From Streptomyces sp. S.PNR 29 (GTDB taxonomy: Bacteria > Actinomycetota > Actinomycetes > Streptomycetales > Streptomycetaceae), in NCBI RefSeq assembly GCF_030386795.1, contig NZ_JANUQM010000006.1:126601-190600 (forward strand): a stretch of DNA of 64,000 bases, given 5' to 3'. Made by a program: the position numbers and the translations under genes. Of the stretch, positions 8,631 through 15,294 are shown piece by piece. Every line of letters begins with the position of its first letter. Position 1 is the stretch's first letter. Under the pieces are notes generated by a model. The model saw only the letters and a list, made by a program, of their open reading frames with translations, did not search any database and was not told the DNA's origin.

Positions 8631-10166
8631 ATGCCGACCTGCCCGAACGGACACCAGTCGGGTTCCGACGACTGGTGCGAGGTCTGCGGTCACCGCATGG
8701 CCGGTGCCGTGCCTCCGCCCCCTCCGCCGCCGCCCCCGGGCGGGGGTTACGGCTTCCCGCCGCCGCCCGGCGGTCCCGGCGGCCCGGGTGGCCCCGGCGG
8801 CCGGCCCGGTGGGCCTCCGCACCTGTCCGCCGTGCCGGACCCCCAGCCGGAGCTGTGCCCGCAGTGCCGTACGCCGCGTGAGGGCGGTGCGCCGTTCTGC
8901 GAGGAGTGCCGGTGGAACTTCCTGACCAACACGGCGACCTCGTACACCCCGGCCGCCCCGCGCCCGCCGGCGCCGGGCCCGGGCGTCCGCTTCCAGCCGC
9001 CCGGACCGTCGTACGGCGGCGACTCGTACGAGTACCAGGGCTCCCGCCCGTCGCAGGTGAACCGCCCCGCCGAGCCGATCCCGCCGGGCCCGCCCTTCGG
9101 GGGCGAGCCCTCGGGCCCCTCCGGCCCGCCCGGACCGCCCAGCCCTCCCGGACCGCCCGGCTTCGGCACCGACCCGTCGCGGCCGGTCCCCCCACCGCCC
9201 GGACCGCCCGGCGGCCCTGGTGGTCACGGCGGCCCCGGTAGCCCCGGCGGTCCCGGCGGTCACGGCGGTCCTGGCAACCCCGGCGGACCTGGCAACCCCG
9301 GCGGTCCTGGCAACCCCGGCGGTCCTGGCAACCCCGGCGGACCTGGTGGTCACGGCGGTCCTGGCAACCCCGGCGGCCTTGGTGGTCCTGGGAGCCCCGG
9401 CGGCCCCGGGGGCCATGGCGGTCCTGGTGGTCACGGCGGTCCCGGTAGCCCCGGCGGACCTGGTGGTCCCGGTGGCGCTCCGCAGGCGTTCCAGCAGTCC
9501 GGACCGCCGGCCCCGCCCGCGTTCCCGCAGGAGACGAACCGGCCGCAGCCGGGCGGTCCGTCCTTCGGCGGCGGTGACGACGACTGGGTGATCTCCCCTC
9601 CGTCGTCGACCGGCCCCGGCGGACCCGGCGGCCCGGGTGGCCCGAACGGGGCGGGCGGCGGCTACGGCTATCCGCAGCCCGGCGCGACCCAGGCCCCGCC
9701 CCCGCCGCCCGGCCAGGGCTTCCCGCAGCAGCCGGGGCCGCCCCAGCAGCCGCAGCAGCCGACGACCTGGACGGCGACCATCGGCCCGGACCGCGAGTAC
9801 TTCATGGCGATGATGCAGCGCTCCGGCCCGGAGGCCGCGGGCCTGAACCTGCCCGCGTACTCGCCCGAGCAGCAGCGCACGCTCACCGGTAACCAGATCA
9901 CGATCGGCCGCCGCCGGCACTCCACCGGCGACACCCCCGACATCGACCTGTCGGTGCCGCCGGAGGACCCGGGCGTCTCGCACCAGCACGCGGTGCTGGT
10001 CCAGCAGCCGGACGGCAGCTGGGCGATCGTCGACCAGAACTCGACGAACGGTACGACGGTCAACGGTGGCGAGGAGCCGATCCAGCCGTTCGTGCCGGTG
10101 CCGCTGCAGGACGGGGACCGGGTGCACGTCGGCGCCTGGACGACGATCACGATCCGCCGGGGCTGA
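8631..10166 (+). CDS. Zinc-ribbon, collagen-like repeat and FHA-domain protein
   Basis: Order of parts: zinc ribbon (CPNGHQSGSDDWCEVCGHR), Pro/Gly-rich linker, a second Cys pair (CPQCRTP, CEECRW), an unbroken run of Gly-X-Y triplets (about residues 194-282, with GGP, GNP, GSP, GGH units), another Pro-rich linker, and a C-terminal FHA domain (residues about 425-511) with IGRRR, GVSHQHA and NSTNGT. FHA domains bind phosphothreonine peptides. As the last gene of the PknG-like operon it is a candidate substrate or reader of that kinase, like the GarA/OdhI FHA proteins, though it lacks an obvious GarA-type N-terminal Thr-Thr phospho-site. Upstream GGGAGAGGGGGAA gives a strong ribosome site. Confidence 0.85.
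   Translation: MPTCPNGHQSGSDDWCEVCGHRMAGAVPPPPPPPPPGGGYGFPPPPGGPGGPGGPGGRPGGPPHLSAVPDPQPELCPQCRTPREGGAPFCEECRWNFLTNTATSYTPAAPRPPAPGPGVRFQPPGPSYGGDSYEYQGSRPSQVNRPAEPIPPGPPFGGEPSGPSGPPGPPSPPGPPGFGTDPSRPVPPPPGPPGGPGGHGGPGSPGGPGGHGGPGNPGGPGNPGGPGNPGGPGNPGGPGGHGGPGNPGGLGGPGSPGGPGGHGGPGGHGGPGSPGGPGGPGGAPQAFQQSGPPAPPAFPQETNRPQPGGPSFGGGDDDWVISPPSSTGPGGPGGPGGPNGAGGGYGYPQPGATQAPPPPPGQGFPQQPGPPQQPQQPTTWTATIGPDREYFMAMMQRSGPEAAGLNLPAYSPEQQRTLTGNQITIGRRRHSTGDTPDIDLSVPPEDPGVSHQHAVLVQQPDGSWAIVDQNSTNGTTVNGGEEPIQPFVPVPLQDGDRVHVGAWTTITIRRG
9210..9476 (+). repeat. Collagen-like Gly-X-Y coding tandem repeat
   Basis: Short units such as GGCAACCCCGGCGGTCCT recur in tandem inside the FHA gene, encoding about 89 uninterrupted Gly-X-Y triplet residues with Pro at most Y positions. 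Near-identical units suggest recent slippage expansion, and copy number may vary between strains. Confidence 0.8.
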
Positions 10167-10172
10167 CCCCCG

Positions 10173-11183
10173 TCAGGAGGGGAGGGGCCAGGCGTACGGC
10201 CCCTCCGGGCCGTCCAGCCAGGCCCACTCCCGATCGCCGCTGACGGTGATGCCGTACCGCTCGCGCTGCGGCATGCCCTCGCGCTCCCACAGCGCGTACG
10301 CCTCCTGCGGATCGAGGCTGCCGCGGGTCAGGGCCAGCAGGAAGCGGAACAGCTCGTTCTCCCGGGCCCGGCGCGGCACCCCGCCGAGCGGCGTCGGCTC
10401 GGCGGCCCCGCCCTGGCCGCGCAGCGGCACGAAGTAGGCGGGCGTGGACAGGAAGCGCCCCTCGGCGTGCTCCGCGTCGCGCACGGTGAGCACGACCAGT
10501 CCGGTGGCGAGCGGGGTGAGGATCCGTCCGCCGGGGCGGCACTGGGCGAGCCAGGCGCGCGGGATCGAGGGCAGCGTGCAGGTCGCGATGATCCGGTCGA
10601 AGGGGGCGCGTTCGGGCACGCCGCGCGCGCCGTCGCCGGTGACGACGGCCGGGTGGTAGCCGGCGGCGGCCAGGTGCCGGCGGGCCGACTCGGTGATCTC
10701 CGGGTCCAGGTCGATGGTGGTGACCAGGTCGTCGTCGCCGAGCCGGTGGGCGAGCAGGGCCGCGTTGTAGCCGCTGCCGGCGCCGATCTCCAGGACCCGG
10801 TTGCCGTCCTCCACCTTGAGCTCGGCCAGCATCATCGCCATCAGCGAGGGCTGGCTGCTGGAGGAGAGCAGCTCGCCGTCGCGCAGCCGGATGGCCAGCG
10901 GGGTGTCGGTGTACGCGCCGCGCACCCAGCGTTCGCGTGCCGCCGGGTCGGGGTGTTCGCCCCACCGGCGTTCGTAGCCGCCCATGACGCCGACGTAGTA
11001 GTACGGCACGAAGAGATGGCGCGGCACCGCCTCGAAGGACTCCCGCCAGACCGGGTCGGCCGCCCAGGCCCCGCTCAGCTCGATCTCCCGCACCAGCGCG
11101 GCCCGCGCCAAGGCGGCGAGCTGGTCCAGATCTTCGGCACCCTGGCCGTGCTTGCCGCGTTCGCCCGGAGAGTTCCCACCCAT
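10173..11183 (-). CDS. Protein-L-isoaspartate O-methyltransferase-like SAM-dependent methyltransferase
   Basis: SAM motif I is clear (VLEIGAGSGYNAALL), followed by TIDLDPEITESARRHL (motif II), PFDRIIATCTLPSIP and the PGGRILTPL block typical of isoaspartyl methyltransferases. N-terminal VPRHLFVPYYYVG also fits that family. The C-terminal third (residues about 230-336) is an extension beyond a classic 200-residue Pcm, as in the actinobacterial methyltransferases that act on peptides. The frame is open far upstream, but ATG at 11183 (MGGNSPGERG) is the only sensible start before the divergent globin gene. It is convergent with the FHA gene, with six bases between the stops. The substrate (damaged protein or peptide natural product) is not decidable here. 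Confidence 0.78.
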   Translation of the reverse strand: MGGNSPGERGKHGQGAEDLDQLAALARAALVREIELSGAWAADPVWRESFEAVPRHLFVPYYYVGVMGGYERRWGEHPDPAARERWVRGAYTDTPLAIRLRDGELLSSSSQPSLMAMMLAELKVEDGNRVLEIGAGSGYNAALLAHRLGDDDLVTTIDLDPEITESARRHLAAAGYHPAVVTGDGARGVPERAPFDRIIATCTLPSIPRAWLAQCRPGGRILTPLATGLVVLTVRDAEHAEGRFLSTPAYFVPLRGQGGAAEPTPLGGVPRRARENELFRFLLALTRGSLDPQEAYALWEREGMPQRERYGITVSGDREWAWLDGPEGPYAWPLPS

Positions 11184-11291
11184 GGCTCCAGGGTGCTGCC
11201 TGAAGGCGACAGGAGGCGAGTGCCACGCCCCCCGGAAAGGGACGGTCCTAAGCCTTGAGTCCTGGTTCCCCCGGTCTGGCAGCATGGACGG

Positions 11292-11696
11292 GTGAATGAG
11301 ATTCGGCGCGGCACGCTTCAGGAGCAGACCTTCTACGAGCAGGTCGGCGGGGAGGAGACCTTCCGCCGGCTCGTCCACCGTTTCTACGAGGGAGTCGCCG
11401 AGGACCCGATCCTGCGGCCCATGTACCCCGAGGAGGACCTCGGTCCTGCCGAGGAGCGGCTGCGGCTGTTCCTGATGCAGTACTGGGGCGGCCCGACGAC
11501 GTACAGCGACAACCGCGGCCATCCCCGCCTGCGGATGCGCCACGCCCCGTTCACGGTCGACCGGGCGGCGCACGACGCCTGGCTGAAGCACATGCGGGTC
11601 GCGGTCGACGAACTCGGCCTGTCCGAGGAGCACGAGCGGACGCTGTGGAACTACCTGACGTACGCGGCGGCCTCGATGGTCAACGCGCCGGGCTGA
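11292..11696 (+). CDS. glbO: Group II truncated haemoglobin (GlbO type)
   Basis: The 134-residue protein matches truncated haemoglobins in length and landmarks: FYEQVGGEETFRRLV at the N-terminus, YPEEDLGPAEERLRLFL, a Trp-containing YWGGP segment, and LRMRHAPF with the proximal haem His, then AHDAWLKHM. The WGGP/RHAPF pattern is that of group II (GlbO), a haem protein for oxygen and peroxide/NO chemistry in the cytoplasm. The start is GTG, about 100 bases from the divergent methyltransferase start, so the two promoters share that gap. Confidence 0.9.
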   Translation: MNEIRRGTLQEQTFYEQVGGEETFRRLVHRFYEGVAEDPILRPMYPEEDLGPAEERLRLFLMQYWGGPTTYSDNRGHPRLRMRHAPFTVDRAAHDAWLKHMRVAVDELGLSEEHERTLWNYLTYAAASMVNAPG

Positions 11697-11852
11697 GGGC
11701 CTTCACCTGACGCACGGGTTCCGGTGATACGTCACCGGAATTCGATCACAATCCGGTCAAGCCCTGCCCACAAGCGCTTACCGCCACCGGTCCCCTCTGA
11801 CAACATCGCCGAGAGGTCTGGACAACGGCGGGGGCGACGGCGGGGGGCCGGG

Positions 11853-14800
11853 TTGACGACGTACGGGGGGTCGGCGGGGTTCGTCCTCTTACGCGCGCGG
11901 GCGCACCGCCTGCTGCTCGCCGCCGCCCTGCTCACCGTCCTGCTGACCACGGCGGTGCTGGCGACCCTCACGGCGTACTCGGGTGCGATCGGCGACGCGG
12001 CCCTGCGCCACGCCCTGCGCGAGCCGGGCAACGCCGCCGACGCCGCGCTGGTCGTGAAGTCCGACGTGCCGGCCGACCGGCGCGAGGCCGCCGGCACCGC
12101 CGTACGCAACGGGGCACGGAAGGCCTTCGACGGGCTGCCGGTGACGGTGCGCGGCCTGGTGCGGTCGGGCCCCTACGCGCTCCCGCGCTCGCTGCGGCCG
12201 AAGGCCGAGCGGTCAGGGGACCCGGACCTCACGCACTTCGCCGCGCTGGACCGCACGCAGGTGCGGATCACCGAGGGGCGGATGCCGTCGGCGGCGGGCG
12301 GTCCGGTGATCGACGTGGCGCTGCCGCAGACCGCCGCCCGGCGTCTCGGCCTGCGGCCCGGCGCCCGGCTCACCCTCGCCGACCGGCTCGGCGGCCCGGA
12401 GGTACGCGTCCGGATCACCGGCCTGTACCGGCCCGTCGAGGCCACGGCACCGTACTGGCGGCTGGACGAGCTGGGCGGTCGCGGGATCCGGAAGGTCGAC
12501 TTCACGACGTACGGGCCGCTGCTCGCCGCCCCCGGCGTCCTGGGCGGCGGCCGGGTGAGCGAGGGGCAGTCCGCGTGGCTGGCGTCGGCCGACTTCTCGG
12601 CGCTGACGGCCGGGCGGATCGGCGCGCTGCGCGAGGCGGTCCGCGAGGAGACGGCGGCGCTGCGCAGGCAACCTGCCCTCGGCGGCACGACCGCCGCCAC
12701 CACCTCCCTGCCCGCCGTCCTCGACCGGCTCGACCGCTCCCTGCTCGTCTCCCGTTCCACCCTCCTTGTCGTCGCACTCCAGCTGGCCCTGCTCGCGGGC
12801 TGTGCGCTGCTGCTGGTGGCCCGGCTGCTGAGCGCCGAACGCGCGGGCGAGATGCGGCTGCTGAGGGCACGCGGCGCGTCTCGCGCCCGGATCGCGGGCC
12901 TGGCCGCGCTGGAGGCGCTGCTGCTGGCCGTGCCCGCGGTCGTGTGCGCGCCGCTGCTCGCGGGGCCGCTGACCCGGCTGCTGGCCGGGCAGGGGGCGCT
13001 GGCCCGGATCGGGCTCAGTCTTCAGGTGCCGTCCGGCGGGAGCGGCGGGGTGTGGCTGGTGGCGGCCGGGGCGGCGCTGGGGTGCGCGCTGGCGGTGACG
13101 CTGCCCGCGCTGGCCTCCTCCTTCACCACCGAGCGCCGGGCGCGTGCGCTGCCCGCCCCGCTGCGCGCGGGCGCGGACGTCGGGCTGCTGGTGGTGGCCG
13201 GGGTCGCGTACTGGCAGCTCGACCGGCAGACCACCGGCACCGTGACCGGTGACAGCACCGGCGCCCTCGGCATCGATCCGCTGCTCGTCTCGGCCCCCGC
13301 GCTGGCGCTGCTCGCCGGGACCGTGCTGACGCTGCGGCTGCTGCCGCCGGTGGCGCGGCTCGCCGAGCGCCGGGCGGCCGGCGGGCGCGGGCTGACCGCG
13401 GCGCTGGCGGGCTGGCAGCTGAGCCGCCGTCCGATGCGCGGGGCGGGCCCGGTGCTGCTGCTGGTCCTCGCCCTGGCGCTGGGCATGCTGGCGATCGGGC
13501 AGGGAGCTTCCTGGGACCACTCGCAGGACGACCAGGCCGACTTCCGCGCCGGAGTGCCGGTGCGGGTGCTGGCCGCCGGTGAGGGCGGGCTGGGCCGCAC
13601 CGAGACGTACGCGGCCGTACCGCACGTCCAGGCGGCCGCCCCCGCCGTACGGACGGCGCTGCCGATGTCCGGTGACCGTACGGCGACCGTGCTCGCGCTG
13701 GACACCGCGCATGCCGCGGACGCGGTGCTGATGCGTCCGGACCTGGCCTCCGAGCCGGTACGGCCGCTGCTCACGGGGCTCGGCCCGAAGGGCTCGGCGG
13801 CGGGCGCGAAGGTGCCCGCGGGAACCGCCCGGCTGGGCCTGGCGGCGACGCTGCGCAGCTCGGGCGCGGACATGACGGCGGACGTGACCGTCACGGTCGA
13901 GGACCGCTACGGCACCCCCTACCAGCTACCGGCCGGGACCCTCCCCGCGGACGGTCGCCGGCACGCGCTCGACGTCGCCGTCTCCTCCGGCGGCCCGCTC
14001 ACCCTCACCGGCGTGCAACTGGTCATGGTCCAGCCGAACGGCCGCGCCCAGCAGCACCGCTTCGGCATCGACGAACTGACCGCCACGGCCGCCGACGGGT
14101 CGGTACGGCGGCTGCCGCTGCCCGCCTCCTGGACGGCGGTGTCCCGGACGGACGGGGACGTGTCCTCGCCGGACGCGCGCTCCAACCCGACCAAGCCGCG
14201 CGTCGATTCGTCCGGATCGCCGGCCGTCTCGTACGGCACCGGGTACGTCCCCCGCGACTACTCCTCGGTCATCTCGTCGCTGACCGTGCGGATGCGGGTC
14301 GCGCAGCCCGCGCCGCCCGCCGTCACGGCGGTCGCGACCGACCGGTTCCTCGCCTCGGCGGGCGCGCGCACCGGGCAGAGCGTGGACGTGGTGTTCGGCG
14401 GCGAGATCCTGCCGGTGCGGATCACCGATTCGGTACGGGCGCTGCCCACCACGGAGGTCGCGGACGGCTCGGTGAACGACGGCGGGGCCCTGCTGGTCGA
14501 TCTGCGGTCCGTGAACCGGGTGCTGCAGGCGCGGTACGGCACGAGCGTCACGCCCACCGAGTGGTGGCTGCGCACGGCGCCGGGCGAGGCGGCCGGGGTC
14601 GCGGCGGCGCTGCGTGACGTCCCGGACGTGGATCCGGAGCAGGTCGTGGTGCGGGACGAGCTGGCCGAGCGGTTGCGGGACGATCCGTTCGGTGCGGGTC
14701 CCGAGGCCGCGTTCGCCGCGTCGGCCGGGGTGGCGGCGGCGCTGGCGGCGGTCGGGTTCGCGGTGAGTGCGGCGGGGTCGCTGCGGGAGCGGGGCGCCGA

Positions 14801-15119
14801 GTTCGCGGTGCTGCGTGCCCTGGGCGCCCCGCGCCGGCGGCTGGCCCGCATGATCGCCGTGGAGCAGGGCGTGCTGGTGACGCTGGCGCTGCTGGTGGGT
14901 GTGGCCCTGGGAGCCGTGCTGACCCGGGCGGTGATCCCGCTGATTGTCCTGACCTCACGGGCCACCCGCCCGGTGCCCGAGGTGCTCGTCGACCTGCCGG
15001 CCGCGCGGGTCGCCGTACTCCTGGCAGCGGTGGCACTCGCGCCGCTGCTGGTCACCGCGGCCCTGGCACTGCGCCGGGCCGACCCGGCGACGACGCTGAG
15101 GGAGCAGGGAGATGAGTGA
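11853..15119 (+). CDS. ABC transporter permease, FtsX/MacB type (large, 1088 residues)
   Basis: One membrane helix at the N-terminus precedes an extracytoplasmic domain of about 220 residues. Then come several helices (LLVVALQLALLAGCALLLVA, FtsX signature RLLRARGASR), a second large extracytoplasmic region, and a terminal FtsX block (FAVLRALGAPRRRLARMIAVEQ) with three helices. This is the two-FtsX-domain layout of actinobacterial exporter permeases. Start: TTG at 11853, after a GGGGGG purine run; GTG at 11724 is in frame but would add an implausible Arg/Pro-rich leader. The codon at 11889-11891 (residue 13) is TTA, so translation should depend on bldA. It forms an operon with the relic, second permease and ATPase that follow. 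Confidence 0.8.
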   Translation: MTTYGGSAGFVLLRARAHRLLLAAALLTVLLTTAVLATLTAYSGAIGDAALRHALREPGNAADAALVVKSDVPADRREAAGTAVRNGARKAFDGLPVTVRGLVRSGPYALPRSLRPKAERSGDPDLTHFAALDRTQVRITEGRMPSAAGGPVIDVALPQTAARRLGLRPGARLTLADRLGGPEVRVRITGLYRPVEATAPYWRLDELGGRGIRKVDFTTYGPLLAAPGVLGGGRVSEGQSAWLASADFSALTAGRIGALREAVREETAALRRQPALGGTTAATTSLPAVLDRLDRSLLVSRSTLLVVALQLALLAGCALLLVARLLSAERAGEMRLLRARGASRARIAGLAALEALLLAVPAVVCAPLLAGPLTRLLAGQGALARIGLSLQVPSGGSGGVWLVAAGAALGCALAVTLPALASSFTTERRARALPAPLRAGADVGLLVVAGVAYWQLDRQTTGTVTGDSTGALGIDPLLVSAPALALLAGTVLTLRLLPPVARLAERRAAGGRGLTAALAGWQLSRRPMRGAGPVLLLVLALALGMLAIGQGASWDHSQDDQADFRAGVPVRVLAAGEGGLGRTETYAAVPHVQAAAPAVRTALPMSGDRTATVLALDTAHAADAVLMRPDLASEPVRPLLTGLGPKGSAAGAKVPAGTARLGLAATLRSSGADMTADVTVTVEDRYGTPYQLPAGTLPADGRRHALDVAVSSGGPLTLTGVQLVMVQPNGRAQQHRFGIDELTATAADGSVRRLPLPASWTAVSRTDGDVSSPDARSNPTKPRVDSSGSPAVSYGTGYVPRDYSSVISSLTVRMRVAQPAPPAVTAVATDRFLASAGARTGQSVDVVFGGEILPVRITDSVRALPTTEVADGSVNDGGALLVDLRSVNRVLQARYGTSVTPTEWWLRTAPGEAAGVAAALRDVPDVDPEQVVVRDELAERLRDDPFGAGPEAAFAASAGVAAALAAVGFAVSAAGSLRERGAEFAVLRALGAPRRRLARMIAVEQGVLVTLALLVGVALGAVLTRAVIPLIVLTSRATRPVPEVLVDLPAARVAVLLAAVALAPLLVTAALALRRADPATTLREQGDE

Positions 15120-15125
15120 GGCGGT
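15077..15125. repeat. Direct repeat, left copy (49 bp identical)
   Basis: The 49 bases here recur exactly at 15246-15294, offset by 169 bases, and similarity continues leftward with scattered mismatches to about 15065/15234. The copy covers the end of permease 1 and the start codon after it. Confidence 0.9.
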
Positions 15126-15288
15126 ACCGGGCGCCCGGCCGCACCCGGAACCCACGTCGAACCACCGACCGCACAAGGCCGCCCTGCTCCTCACGGCAAC
15201 GGCAGTCACCCGGCCGCCGGTCATCACGACGCCGGCACTGCACCAGGCCGACCCGGCGACGACGCTGAGGGAGCAGGGAGATGAGTGA
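15112..15288 (+). pseudogene. Collapsed remnant of a third FtsX-type permease (58-residue ORF)
   Basis: ATG at 15112 overlaps the permease 1 stop exactly as ATG 15281 overlaps the stop of this little ORF. Its first residues (MSEAV) equal those of permease 2, and its last 17 residues nearly equal the end of permease 1 (ADPATTLREQGDE identical). The stretch in between (KAALLLTATAV, then PPVITTPALHQ) aligns with the last membrane helix of permease 1 in degraded form. The simplest reading is an ancestral tandem permease gene whose middle of about 3 kb has been deleted, leaving both ends. It still has a start, a ribosome site (GGGAG) and an open frame, so it may be translated and keep permease 2 coupled. 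Confidence 0.65.
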
Positions 15289-15294
15289 GGCGGT
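15246..15294. repeat. Direct repeat, right copy (49 bp identical)
   Basis: Second copy of the repeat at 15077-15125. It spans the end of the relic ORF and the ribosome site and first codons of permease 2. Confidence 0.9.

Noticed and set aside
9210..9476. Regular repeats as a CRISPR array
   Set aside because: Units are contiguous coding triplets without unique spacers and in frame with the FHA gene.
11724..11852. GTG at 11724 as the start of permease 1
   Set aside because: It would add a 43-residue Arg/Pro-rich leader with no ribosome site before the first membrane helix; TTG 11853 fits better.
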